Part shown: positions 45,496-56,965 of the stretch, piece by piece
Numbering within the stretch: position 1 is the stretch's first letter
Layout: the number at the start of each line of letters is the position of its first letter
Origin: Thysanoteuthis rhombus
Taxonomy: Eukaryota; Mollusca; Cephalopoda; Oegopsida; Thysanoteuthidae
Assembly (NCBI GenBank): GCA_963457665.1
Contig: OY735207.1
Location: forward strand, 56,008,779 to 56,072,778
Reading direction: 5' to 3'
Length of the DNA stretch: 64,000 nucleotides
Program-made: the position numbers and the translations under genes
The notes under the pieces: generated by a model
Database searches by the model: none
What the model was told of the DNA's origin: nothing
What the model saw: only the letters and a program-made list of their open reading frames with translations

Positions 45496-46377
45496 AGATC
45501 TTTTATTTGTATTTTCAACTTTTTTTTAATAGAAAATGTTTTCCTGAATACGATATTTTTTCCCCAGTGTTCTTTTTAATGATTGGTCGATTTTGAGCAC
45601 GTGAGCATGCATCTCTACCTCGGAAAAATATCGAGGAAGTCGCTTATTTTGATCACTTTAGGACAAAGTCTTTAAGATAAGTTCAGGGTATTAATAACAT
45701 TAATTCAAATAGATATGAAATTAGAAACAATTTACACACATTGCTATGAATTTACATTCATTGTTATTTCATTGAAATGTCACGAACAATTTTCTATTAC
45801 AGAAAATAGTGTGGAATTAAAATTGGAAAATAATTTTAAAGATTAATATTAGATGGAATGTTTGGGACTGACTGATTTGGATAAAAAAAAACAAAAATAA
45901 CCATTTGATTGCTTTATCAGTGATTATGATGAACTGGCTAATCCCCTAAAGAATCAAAGATGTATTTGAAATTTTATGAGATTATTCTTCAGGGAAAGTA
46001 AACTACAACGTTTCAGTGGAAGAGTCCAATGAATAAAATAGTGGCTATGAAATATTTTCATCAGGGAATTTATACCTCCGAGCAGAAAAGCATATTATTA
46101 CGGACGTCTGAACAGATAAAAAGTAACATATACAGATAAAAAAATGCACTAGTAGGGTTATCCTTGTTTCGGCGCAGCTAAGATATGGTTAGCTACAAAA
46201 TAGCTACTTCCGGTGATGTATTCATTTTAATCATTTTATGTAACCAAACAAAATTCCTAACCCTTAGAGAACAACCATGTTATTACAACAAAGGTTAAGG
46301 GAAAAAACTAATTAATGGGCCATTTTTCACAACAAAATTAAATTAATTATTTGATTTGAAGCAGATTATTTAACTCG

Positions 46378-46525
46378 CCATCAGAGTCAATAATTGAACA
46401 ATCATAGCGTCAAAATTGGAAAATAATGTAAAAAAAAATCTTTCAAAGAATAAATATGGTCACGATTAATTCTAGTTATGACATCACTGGCATGATTCTG
46501 GAGAATCAAGATATCGTTAATAAAC
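46378..46525 (+). repeat. Interspersed repeat P3, copy 2
   Basis: Matches 33770-33905 and continues into 'cgttaataaacccatcagaataaag', which also resembles 12925-12950. Confidence 0.55.
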
Positions 46526-46794
46526 CCATCAGAATAAAGTTAAAATTCTTTTTTTCTCAAAAATAAAGATTGAAATATTTTTAGAAAGAGTGTAGTTGAG
46601 TGCTGATGCCAATTTTTAAATCTTAGGACAAAACAATATGACCAGGAGCACAGAAATACCCAAACGCACAAATACATAAACAAACTCAGAAGCGCGCACA
46701 ATCTCAATTATCAAATTTCTTTTTTCGTAATAATGAAGTCATGACCGTTCTCCACCGAATGAGCCAAGACCCCGGACCCGAAAATCCCTAACTA

Positions 46795-47325
46795 CGACTC
46801 TGGTATTATTAAAAATCAAAAACCAAAACTGAAATAAAAACTTAAAATAGGTTGGTCCTGCTGGGCATGTATGCAAGTATGTAATGTATAACGTATGTAT
46901 AACGTGTACAAACCGTGTCAATGGAGATAGAGGGCTAAAATTTCAACACTTATGCCTTGATATGGATTTTTTTGTTTTTACCCATACACTATAGGTTTTA
47001 GTGAAGGGTTCAGTTAGCAATGACAGTTTACGTTAAACCAGTCCCTAAGTAGTGCTTTATTTAGACTCTTTAAATACACTTCCAGATGGTATGTTCAATT
47101 TGCAATGTACGTTTATGTTCAATTGGCACCATAGTTCTTGTCTTGGAGTATTCATGCTTACTTACTAAGAATTAAGACCATGTCTTGGAGATTACTACCT
47201 AAGAAAAAACTAAACGAGTAACGTATTTATAGATCACCACGTTTTCCAATTTTTGTAGTTGATCATCCGAACACAACATGCTGCCAAAGGAGGTTTTGTA
47301 TTGGTTTACTAACAAAACCTGCTTT
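46795..47325 (+). repeat. Family A repeat, diverged and internally duplicated
   Basis: The start is degraded ('caaaaaccaaaactg'). The middle holds 'gcatgtatgcaagtatgta' and two versions of the 'caatttgcaatgt.cgtttatgttcaattgg' block (47020 and 47097). It ends 'ttgatcatccgaacacaacatgctgcc'. Confidence 0.65.
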
Positions 47326-47571
47326 ATTGATCTATTCACAATAGAACCACCCCCGCGGAGAGACCGAACTACAAGCTGAGATTTGACCTTTTACGCAGTA
47401 TTTCAACCATAGCATTCAAGTTAAAGAAAGAACATGGTTTTGTTCTTTTGTTACGAAAAGGTCAAGAAAATCTGTTTGTAAAATTGATTTCATTCTAAAT
47501 GAAAACATTTTATGCAAATATCGAATGACCAACCTAAATATAACAAAACAATGAAAATGAAAAGTCTTAAT

Positions 47572-48025
47572 AAGCCTGGATGTTGCTCAGTCGATTTCCA
47601 CTCTAACTCCTATTCAAACCAAAGATGAAATTTCGTATTATTTACATAATAAACAAAAAATCATAAAAAAATATTTGTTAGTATAAATGTATTTTTTAAG
47701 CAGGATCGAACAAACCCGTGCATATCTGTATGATAATTTCTTGTAAATTCAGCTCCGTCAGTTAGACAGCCTCCTGGCAATCAGTTAATCTGGAGTTCAA
47801 GTCACGGTTGAGGAATGTGGGTTTCACGTATCGGTTAACATCCCTAATTCAGGTGAGGATTGTCCGAACTAAATTAACTCCAGGCTTTGAACTTGAGTCC
47901 GATAGCAATGAAAATTTAGTCCGAAAGATCAAGCCTGGATGTTCAGAGCCAAAGTCCACTACTACTTCTATTCCGATAGATGATTATTACTGGAACTTTT
48001 GTAATGCATATATCAGGGATCAACA
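47572..48025 (+). repeat. SINE S, more than one unit in tandem
   Basis: 'aagcctggatgtt' opens a unit at 47572 and again at 47931, a 359-bp period. Between them lie 'gtataaatgtatttttt', 'cgtgcatatctgtatgata', an A-box-like CAGCTCCGTCAGTTAGAC (47751), a B-box-like ggagttcaagtcacgg (47790), 'cgtatcggttaacatccc' and 'aactccaggctttgaacttgag'. The second unit continues only through the leader ('ctattccgatagatgattattactggaac'). Confidence 0.75.
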
Positions 48026-48029
48026 TTTT

Positions 48030-48850
48030 GGATTGGTGCTGGGGTCTTGGGACCAGATGGCGTATTAATTAGAGGATATCATAAAAGAATATGGAACCAG
48101 ATCGAGACCCTATGGTATTTTTTGATCCGGAGAGAAATGCAGCTTCGGTAGCATTTTAGTCAAGGTCAGATTCTGGCATCTGGTTGCAGTTCACACTTTG
48201 GTAGCTTGGCACCGGTGCAATAACGTGGCCGATAATATCCCACTGATGTTCGGTATTGCTAAGCTCAAAAGAACTAAGGTTTATCCTGCGGCCTCAAAAA
48301 ATAGATCTGTGCCGTCTCAGGGTGGGGGCAGTAAGCTGCAGAGCAGCACCTCCCATCGCACTTGAATGGATGGATTGGGCTTGCTCTGACACCCTAGCAA
48401 CAGTAGTTGAGGGGACTGGAGCAATTTTTGGAGCTTTCCATACGGAATCCCAACATTAAAAAACTTGTGTTACATCTTGCTCTTATGAGAAAGCGAGTGA
48501 ATACAAGTAAATATCAAATTGTTTTATCTGTCCTTCATACGCGAACGAGACATAGAAAAGTTGTTCTTGAATTTGAAAAAGAATTCAAGTTGACATAAAC
48601 AGAAGTTTTTATTACTTTTATTTCTAGCATTTCTAATGTCAAAATCTCTCGATTAATCAAAAACAATCGGAGAGACAAATCGAACAACACATGGTTCAGT
48701 GACGGCAATAGATAAAATTCATAATAACTTATGTTTTTTGTCAATATTTTTCAATGTAACTTGGTTCAGTGAAATGAAAGTAATATTAAGTGAACAAAAA
48801 AAAAATCAAATTATATCTTATAATTTCGGATAGAGTACCTTTTTCGTTGA
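48030..48850. other. Unclassified sequence
   Basis: No supported gene. 48256-48598 contains two short + strand frames without recognisable motifs. Confidence 0.4.
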
Positions 48851-48989
48851 GCTGACATCCATAATTTTAAAGTATGGAAGCCAAAAAAGAAAGAAAGTTG
48901 CATATTCTCTTACTCACCCTCTACAAATTCAATTCTTGTTATTAAGAAGCTCAAACGCTTTGCTTATGAAAATTATCAATTAAAGTACA

Positions 48990-49588
48990 TCTAGTTATAT
49001 TTTACCTCATATCGATTAATGATGCATGCTAGAAAATCATTTGTGCTCGACCAAGGATGCCAATTAGAAATCAAAGAACTCAATTTGGTCGCAATTTACT
49101 TCAATCGGGACATCAGTTGACTCTATTTTAAAGATACAAAGAATCTTTGGTTCATAAAAAAGAATGATCATGATACATTGGATGATGATACATCGAGTAT
49201 AATAAAAAGCCAATTACCTAATTTTGATGCAAACAGTCAAATAATCAATTTGGAATGATGCTGTGTTTTAGTGGACAGCTTCTCGATGTTGAGTATCAGA
49301 CTCTTTGATGCTTTTGACGGACATTGCAAAACAATCCTACTGTCTTTTCGCAAGGTCCACGTAGTTATGATACTTGACACTCACTTGAATATAGTTTTCT
49401 ATAGAAGTCAAGCCCTGATAGGTTTTCAGAAATAAATTTTGATTCAGACAAATCGTCTCACATACCAGCTGTTTTTTTTTCTTGAACCTGTAAGGTCAAG
49501 TTCAATTGAAATATGACACGCTCAGGAAATAACATGGTTGGAAGCCGAACAGGAGGACAGGAAGGGAAAGTATCTTCATTCCTCATTT
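48990..49588 (-). pseudogene. hAT transposase relic, C-terminal part
   Basis: Minus-strand readings LNLTLQVQEKKQLVCETI (49450-49510) and STDVPIEVNCDQIEFFDF (49065-49125) resemble the LNLxLQGK...QLI and VPxxLQMELIDLQ regions of hAT transposases of the ZBED5/GTF2IRD2-like group. It is separated from the N-terminal part (50455-51940) by an RTE insertion. The extent is uncertain. Confidence 0.5.
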
Positions 49589-49590
49589 GA

Positions 49591-50450
49591 TTCATCATCA
49601 TCATCAGTCTTTTAAGGTCCGTCGTTGGACATAGACCTTCTCTGGGATTCGCTACAGTTCTCTATCATGGACGTCGCAGAGCCAGTTTTTCCTGAATTTG
49701 TTTAGTTCATCTCTCCATCTTGTGTTCTGTCAGCCTCTGTTTCGCATATGATCTCTGGGGATCCATGTTATGAGACGTGATGTCCATCGGTTATCTTTCA
49801 TTCTTGCGACATGGCCCGCCCATTGCCATTTGAGTTTTTTAATAGTTTCTATGATGTCACGGACAGCTGTTTTCTTCATTTTATATTGTGCCGTCTTGCG
49901 ATCTCTTCATATAAGGTTTAGCATGATTCTCTCATGCACATGTTGGATACTTCTCAGTTTGTATGTCTGTCTCTTGGTTAGGTTCCATGTTTCTGCTCCA
50001 TAAGTGACTATCGGGAGAATGCATTGGTTATATACTCTTTTTAGGATTATTGGGAGCATCTGGTTTTTGAAAGTTGAGCTTGCTCTACCGAAGCCTTGCC
50101 ATCCTAGTGTGATTCTTCGCTTGATTTCCTCATCTTTTGAGGGTTTTATGGAGATTCGTTGTCGTAGGTAGATGTAGTGGTCTACTCTACCGAGTTTTGC
50201 ATCTTGTATCTTCACAGTTATGTTCTTATTCTCAACATGATTATTGCACATGATTTTCGTTCTGCTGAAGTTCATGTGTAGGCCGACTTTTTTGCTTTCT
50301 TCGTTTAGTTGATCTAGCATTAGTTAGAGGTCGTGTAGGTTCTCTGCGAAAAGGATGATGTCGTCTGCAGATCTAAGGTGGCTCTGATATTCGCCGTCTA
50401 TTTTGATTCCTCTGTTTTCCCAGTACACGTTTCGGAAGATCATCTCCTAC
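49591..50450 (-). pseudogene. RTE-like LINE, longest copy, inserted in hAT relic
   Basis: About 860 bp of reverse-transcriptase coding sequence on the minus strand. In order: IFRNVYWENRGIKIDG; LRSADDIILFAENLHDL, where ADD is the catalytic motif C (normally F/YADD, here S before ADD); an in-frame TAA; then an intact 137-codon stretch with MLDQLNEESKKVGLHMNFS, DHYIYLRQRISIKPSKDEE, LPIVTYGAETWNLTKRQ and HERIMLN. A frame break leads to TDNRW...WIPRDHM...FRKNWL and a (GAT)4 tail (complement at 49592-49604). The copy is 5'-truncated at 50450, within hAT sequence. It is the best template here for the family. Confidence 0.9.
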
Positions 50451-50454
50451 CTCT

Positions 50455-51942
50455 TTATTCAATGCAAATACTTTTTCCAGCTTCTGCTAAGTCAGTATAT
50501 ATTGCTGAAGCCAGGCATCCATATTCTGTGTTCGTATTGAACAAACACTGGTAAAACTTGTGGTGATTCAATCCACGTGTTAGGATCAATTTTCCTGCCG
50601 TGAAATCGATGTCCTTTAGATTCAAAGACTTTGTACATAATGCTTCCTGCAGGAGAAGGCAATGAATTTTGAACAGTTTTGTGTGATTCCTATGTTTTTC
50701 ATTTTCCATGATCGCATTTTGCAATGCGATCATGTTTTTTTTCTTTCTCCAGTCCCACCATTGCCAGGGCTCCATCACTTGTGATGCCAAATAGCTTTGA
50801 CATATCAAGCTTCCTTTCTGATATCATTTTCAACAAAGCTTCGAAAATGTCTGCTCCAGTAACTGCGTCGTTCGTGGGAATTGACTGAACAAATCCTTCA
50901 TAAATAAGTTACCCCTTGCATATATACTCCAAGTCGAGTAGTGTCTTATCAATTGCAATTGAAGAAAGAAATTCGTTGTGGCATCCTTTAAAAAGGCATT
51001 TTCTTGGATGCGTTTTAAGTTTTCATCATTTGCACGAGTAATTCCACCATTTTCATTATTTCAGTTGATCAACTTGCGCGGTAAACTTGTAACAAACTCC
51101 ACTATATCTGATATTTGTCGCCTTCTCTACTGCAACGTTTTGTAGGTAAATGAGACAACTGGTTCCAAGCATGCTCGATGAGGAAATAATCCAGTTTACA
51201 AATGTGTTGGAAATTTCGGCACTCAGCGTCTACCTCCCCACATTCTGCATTCATTGCCATTGTAATTTTTTTTCCTTCGATATATTATCGGATTGCCAGT
51301 TATTCAAAAAGTACCGTGGCAGATGTGAATATTTCCTCCGTGTCACATGACCAGTGTAAATCCCTTTTAACTCCAAATCTGAGGAAGTATTACTCCACGG
51401 TGAGTGCAGAAAAGAGGTGATCAGTCCAGTATATTCCTTTCAAAACACTTGACTATCCACCGTATGTAAGCACAAAATCAGTGATAAAATACATACCCTA
51501 CCAGAATAACTCATATTTTTTTCATTGAGCAAATATTTTGCGAGGATTTTTTGTTGAAGCACGTTGGGCAAGTTTCCGTTTAAAAGAAGAATTTGGTAAC
51601 CTTGCCTGAAAAACATGGTGCTTGTAAAATCAGTGAAAACCAGTCGCCGTTAAACAGTTACATCAGGAACGAAATGGAACCCTGGTCTAGTGTAGCATGA
51701 TTTATCGGAACTTATCTTTATTTGATCAGGTCATTCGTTGGGAGTATTAGGGCTCCGTCTCTTGTTGGTGGATGATTCTGATTCGTAACGAAATGGAACC
51801 TGGGGGCAAGTGTAACATGATTCATCATTGAAGTTGCGTGCGACACATAGATAAGGGAAAATCGTTTCCGGGCCTAATACCGATATTTGCTCGCGGGCCA
51901 GTCAAAGTCACTTCCCGGGCCGGAGGTTGACGACCCTTGGTA
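50455..51942 (-). pseudogene. hAT transposase relic, N-terminal part and terminus
   Basis: Minus strand, across frames: DAVTGADIFEALLKMISERK (50815-50875), LDMSKLFGITSDGALAMVG (50760-50815), HCLLLQEALCTKSLNL (50595-50680) and LILTRGLNHHKFYQ, then TEYGCL. These correspond to the ...TTGxDIFxAV...LVGxxTDGAPAMxG...CxIHQEALCxKxL...RxLNHRQF...TEYGDL...RWLSRG series of hAT transposases (ZBED5/GTF2IRD2-like); the RWLSRG codons are lost at the RTE junction. The outer end reads, on the minus strand, CCAAGGGTCGTCAACCTCCG (51921-51940), a typical hAT terminus (CAGGGGTCGNCAACC). Confidence 0.75.
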
Positions 51943-52288
51943 TCAATATATATAAATACCAGTGTCATCAAATTTGTTGGTTTATTTATTTATCTGTTCT
52001 GCTCAAAGAGTTACGATGAACCAGAACGATTTTATATGATAACAACTTTAATTCTTTCCTTTTGAAAAAAAAATGAAGTTGCAATTATAAAACAAAAAAC
52101 AAAAAAAAAACCCCTGAAAATTCATGATGAAAGTGGATGATAATATGATAAAGATAAAAATAATGATTTTTTTTTAAAACTTTGCAATCCTGCAGCATAT
52201 TAAACATAAGAGTTTATCAAAAATATTACTGTAACAAAGTTGCAAATGAGGCAGCTCTCATTTCACAATTATAATATAGAGTAAAAAT

Positions 52289-52635
52289 TTACATATCATC
52301 ATCATCATCATCATCATCATTCTTATATTGCCCGTGTTGGACCTTCCCAAGGATTTGCCAGATCTCTCAATCATAGACATTGCAGAGACAGTACTTTCTG
52401 AATTTCTCTAGTTCGTCTCTTGATCTTGTATCTTGCCGGCCTCAGTTTCACATGTGATCTGTGTGATCAATGTTGCGAGTGTTGATGTCCATCGGTTGCC
52501 TATTATTCTTCCAACATGACCAGCCCATGGCCATCTGAATTTTCTAATGGTTTCTTTGATGTCCAAGACTCCTGTTGTTTCCTTGATATACTTTGCTGTC
52601 TTGTGATCCCTCCATTTGAGGTTGTGCATGACACA
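52289..52635 (-). pseudogene. RTE-like LINE 3' fragment with (GAT)n tail
   Basis: Minus strand: LKWRDHKTAKYIKETTGVLD, KETIRKFRWPWAGHVGRII and GNRWTSTL, frame break, then FRKYCLCNV-like sequence and a tail whose complement is (CAT)9 at 52295-52320. It is 5'-truncated inside the LNLxWRD motif. Confidence 0.85.
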
Positions 52636-52849
52636 AAAATACCGGCGTGCAAATATCCAGACATGCAAATGTCCGGTAAGTAGTTGTCCAGTACGCAGAT
52701 TCCCTCGTACCCTTTAAATCCAACTTAATTCTTAAAATAATTTTCATGGTAAATATTTCTTCCGACAGGATTAAAGATCAAGGACAATACAAAGACAAGT
52801 GCTGGCTAACAACGCAAAAAATGGAGTCGGCAAGCCAAGTTCGAACTCC

Positions 52850-52945
52850 GTCTGCACCCACTTCGCTCTAATACCATTAAGAAAGGCATGAATCCAAATT
52901 CCCTCACCTGAGCAATGGCTGGAAACAGACAGGCTCAGAAACGTA
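52850..52945 (+). repeat. Interspersed repeat I, copy 5
   Basis: 'cacttcgctctaataccatt', 'agaaaggcatgaatccaaat' and 'acctgagcaatgg' match 27070-27160. Confidence 0.55.
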
Positions 52946-53169
52946 TTCTCAAAAAGAAATGTTAACTGCGTTCTGGTAAAGCCTCGACCAGACTAGCAAG
53001 CAAGAAGTGGATAATTATTAATGTTCACATGAAATAACCTTGCGACTGACTCAAGTAGATATTTCATGAGAAATGCCCCGAAGTGGAATTCGGAAATTCT
53101 ATGATACTTACCAATTAATGCAAATTTTAATAGTCATAATAATAAAAAGTATGTATTGTACCAAGACTG

Positions 53170-53525
53170 CTGAAAGGTCAAAGTCTTCTCCAACTTTTGT
53201 TCGGACTGAAAATAATTACAGCAACATTTGTATAAATGTATTTATCATCATGGAATCAGCATATCTATCAGACAGAAATAAACCCGGGCGTATCTGTACG
53301 ATAACATTTCGCTGATATCTAAGACTTCACAAATGAAATCAGTCAATAAGACAGCCTCCTTGAAATCAGTTGGTCGTGATTAGAAATTAAGGTAGAAGGT
53401 GTGTAAATTTGACATTTCATTTTACCCCCTTAATTCATATGAGGAATATTTTTGGTACGTTGGGAAAATAAAGTCAACTCCAGTTTGGGTGTTTGATAAA
53501 ATGTTCTCCGGATCTTGGATGTCTA
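53170..53525 (+). repeat. SINE S, near full length
   Basis: Leader 'cttttgttcggactgaaaataattac', 'tgtataaatgtattta', 'gacagaaataaacccgggcg', 'tatctgtacgataac', tRNA-like part (53338-53400), tail 'gaggaatatttttggtacg' and 'aagtcaactccagtttggg'. Same order as 54688-55040. Confidence 0.75.
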
Positions 53526-53685
53526 AAATAACACTGAAATTTACATCTGTTCGACAATAAGCAAACGGCAACTTGGTAGTTGTACGACTGCGTTTAGTAA
53601 TCAACAAAATGAGTGCCGCAGATTAAAACGATACTAATGAAAGAAATATATCGATACCTTAGCTTAAGCCTCGTGGCTTATCTGG

Positions 53686-53815
53686 AATCATCATCAGCAG
53701 CAGCTGTTAAGTCCGGCGCTGGACAAAGGCCTTTCCCATCTCGTGATAGCACTAATCTCTACCATATCTTACCGAAAAACTTGTCTATCTCGTTTCTCCA
53801 TCTTATGCGCAACAT
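53686..53815 (-). pseudogene. RTE-like LINE 3' end, second subfamily
   Basis: The minus strand reads 'tatggtagagattagtgctatcacgag' followed by 'ggaaaggcctttgtccagcg', matching 58755-58835. It ends in 'cagcagcagctg...gatgatgatt' trinucleotides. Distinct from the main RTE subfamily. Confidence 0.65.
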
Positions 53816-53872
53816 TTAAATTTAAAATTTATTTTTTTGGTCGACCAGTAATCTTCACTCGGTTTTATATTG

Positions 53873-54375
53873 TTAGAAACCGTCAAACAAAACTGTCACC
53901 AAATTTGATTACATACGTTTCTTCCGTTTTTAGAATCGTCTGGTTGGCTGGCTGGCTGTGTATGTATGTATGTATGTATGTATGCATGTATGTATGTATG
54001 TATGTATGTATTGCACGTACCGATCGAATCCGTGGGGCCACGAGAGTTTAGATTTTCCCGTTGTTGAGTTTGGAAAAAAAAATTCTCCCCCCCTGATTCG
54101 GCTTTTAGCGAGGGATAAATTTTCAATGTGAGTTTAAGCTAAACTGGTCACTTAGTTTGTGTCCGGTAGCATTTACACTTATTTTTTGTTGTTGTTATGT
54201 TGTGGAAATTGAAACTTATCTAATGATCATTTCCCAACAAAAGACCAAAAAAGTAACTTATCCATTGCTCACTTCCTTTTCCAATTTTTTTCTATTGATC
54301 ACCCCCAACACTGTATGCTGTTAAAAGACGTTGTTCGTGTGACGGTTTCTGTCTAGTGACTAACTGGACCTGTTA
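53873..54375 (+). repeat. Family A repeat, both inverted ends intact
   Basis: It opens AGAAACCGTCAAACAAAACTG (53875) and closes TGACGGTTTC (54340-54349), the exact inverse of GAAACCGTCA. The distance is 474 bp. It contains 'ggctggctggctg' and (TATG)n at 53958-54009, where the array is longest after 19.6 kb, and 'ttgatcacccccaacac'. No ORF of note. Confidence 0.85.
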
Positions 54376-54687
54376 TCTCTTCTGTTCTATTCTTCAAAAT
54401 GTCAAAAGGCATTTATCTTTTCTCCCTTCAAGCTGCCACTCTTCAGTCGCCGCCTCGAATTAATGTCATTTTGAAATAATTAAATAGAATCGGTCTAATC
54501 TTTTAAAAGGTGTTAAAATTTATCGTAACTCCAGAATGGATTATTTACACTTCTTTTCCTATTTTTTATTTCTCAATACCACGCAACTTCTTGAACTTCT
54601 TTCTTGTTTCCCGGGTTGGTGAGTCTTGTTAAAAAAACAGGATAAAAAAAAACAAAACAAAAACAAAACATGACTGACTACTGTAGG

Positions 54688-55040
54688 GACAAACTCCATT
54701 CTAACTTCTATTCTGACTGAAAGTGATTACTGTAACATTTGTACTGTATATATAATAAATAAGAAGTATACAAAAAATACATTTTTTGTATAAATGTATT
54801 GATCAGACTGAAATAAACCCGTTCGTATCTGTGTGGTAAGTTTTCGTTAATATCGAAGATAAGTCGATTTAGCTCAGTCAGCAAGTCAGACTTCAGGTAA
54901 TTGGTTAGGCGTGAGTTCAAATCAGGTTAGGGGGATATGAATTTTACGTATCGGTTTACACCCCTTATTTTGGTGAAGGTTATTCTTGTTACAGTAGACA
55001 TATCAGTTGGGGAATCTGACAAAAATTTTAAAAAAATCAG
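54688..55040 (+). repeat. SINE S, best preserved copy
   Basis: Leader 'ctccattctaacttctattc' and 'gattactgtaacatttgtac'; 'tgtataaatgtattgatcag'; 'aataaacccgttcgtatctg'; A-box-like TAGCTCAGTCAGCAAGTC (54869); B-box-like GAGTTCAAATCAGG (54913); 'cgtatcggtttacacccc'; 'ggttattcttgttacagtag'. A duplicated 'gtatacaaaaaatacattttttgtata' forms a small palindrome at 54767-54795. Confidence 0.8.
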
Positions 55041-55199
55041 TTCATGAAAATAGACTGCAATTTCGATGATGACTGGGAAATGAATAGGAAGTATTCAGAG
55101 GGAACGTTCCACCATCAATACCATTGCCAGGCATGAACAAGTTATACTTTATTTATGAATGCGTAAGGGACGAGATAGCCAGATCGAGCCCATCCCTTT

Positions 55200-55345
55200 T
55201 CAGGCTGGTTTGGAATCAGAGTTGTACATCTCAACAACGATGGATTGAGAGACCAGTCTGCTAAGCTACTCACCCATGGCTGGGGTATGGAGAAGATATG
55301 GATCCGTGCCTTTAACAGTCGGCATTAGTGAGGAAGTGAATATCA
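55200..55345 (-). repeat. Interspersed repeat I, copy 6
   Basis: 'ggctggtttggaatcagagttgtac' and 'atatggatccgtgcctttaac' align with 26735-26870. Confidence 0.55.
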
Positions 55346-55386
55346 CCTTCACTTGATACGGAGAGTCTCCATGGAATTTTCAAAAT

Positions 55387-55932
55387 AAGAAGAAATCAAA
55401 CGACAAATTGACGGTTTAGATTGACGATCTTTCGATAGAGTAAGCTTAACGTTCAAGAACAGAAAGATCTTTTGAAAAGAAGAGTCCGCAGACGATGCGT
55501 CTTCTCAATAGTCATTTATGGAGCAGGAATATGGAACATGACCAAAAGTCTGGCTCTCAAACAAAGAAACATGGAACGTACACAACAAATAATCATATTT
55601 GATATCACATGGAGGGACCACAAGACACAGTATATATGAAAAAACAAAACTCCCAAGAGTCAGAGATATCATTGGATCCATTTCACTTCTCACGTATCAA
55701 AAGGTTACCAAAATGTCAGACAACCGGTTGACATCAAGACTCATAACGTGGATCCTCAGAGATCATATGGGAAATTCTGGACGGCAAAAAATAAGATGGC
55801 AGGACGATTCAGATAAGTTCAGGAGATATTGGCATCGCAACGTACACGATTGTGAGGTCTGGTGGATCATGGGGAAGGTCTTTATCCAACGATTGACGTT
55901 AAAAGGCTGCTGCTCACGGATGAAATGATGAT
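55387..55932 (+). pseudogene. RTE-like LINE 3' fragment
   Basis: EEIKRQIDGLD-like start, VFSIVIYGAGIWNMTKS, FDITWRDHK, then an intact 109-codon frame including VRDIIGSISLL, SRLITWILRDHMGNSGRQK and FRRYWHRNVHDCEVW, with KVFIQR and a gctgctgctc...aaatgatgat tail. A deletion removes the LKWQWAGHV codons. Confidence 0.85.
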
Positions 55933-56756
55933 AAACAAAAACTGTCTCAGCTGGAGTTTGAACTCAGCTTTTCGAATTCATTCTTCGTACCTTCAAACAT
56001 TCATCTACTCTGCATCACCATAGATTTGAAGAGTCGAACCAAAATTATTTGCACAATTAGCAATGAATAACAACAGTACTTTCCCATTTCTTCTTCTGGT
56101 ATTTCTTCATATGTTATTGAAAACTTTCAAGACTTAGTGTCTAATCACATATCCAAACAGCTTGAGTAGGACAAAAACAAAAGACAAAACTTCTTTGCAC
56201 AATTCTCAGCGAATAATTACATCCTCCCGATCATGCCTGCTTTTGTATTCATTCCAGGCCAATTTATAGCATTCAGCTCGCATTTGATGTGTTGCTTGTC
56301 TCTCCATCGAGGCGACATTCGGATGAGGTCGCTGTTGGGACCGAAGTTCAATCGATCCGAGTGAAACCGATTTTACAAATCGATAACTAATTAGAAACAA
56401 AGAGGGGAAACAGTCATTCCAAATATTCTCTCTCTTTTTCAGCTTCAGTTCAAATATGTCAGTACAGATTAAAATTGACAGGCGCGGTTTTAAGACTTCC
56501 TCATTAAGCTTAATTTGAGTGCTGCTCTGGTGTCTGTAACACAGGCATTATCTGATAAACTTTCGCAAAAACCACTTCCCCACCCTAATGACGTCATAGT
56601 TTCCATCTTGCTTTGAGCGATTATTCGTTGCATGTCGTAACCCACGGACCCCCGTCTCCAACCACGGCAGTACCATAAAATATCGACTCATGGAATCGCA
56701 AATTGATCGTCAATAAATTGAAAAGATCAAAACCAATAATTTTCGCTTTTCTTCTT

Positions 56757-56965
56757 CTTCTTCTTCGGTGGTCACTGCTGGAGACTAAGTGACAGCAAGT
56801 CTTCTTAAGTCTACAGCCCTCCTCTTCAACCTCTCACAGTCCACAGCAGTGCAGTTATCGCTGATGGTTGAGTGACAGTAAGTCTTTTCGGGTCTCCGGC
56901 TTTCCTCTTGTATCTTCTTTACCTATTACAACGGCATTGTGGTTCATCAAACTCTAGTAGAAAGT
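56757..56965 (-). mobile_element. REL-ENDO LINE 3' UTR with (CTT)n tail
   Basis: 'ctgctggagactaagtgacagc', 'agtctacagccctcct', 'cacagtccacagcagtgcag' and 'ggtctccggctttcctc' match the 3' UTR at 59.5 kb. (CTT)5 at 56747-56766 sits at its 3' end, so on the element strand the tail is (AAG)n. Confidence 0.7.
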
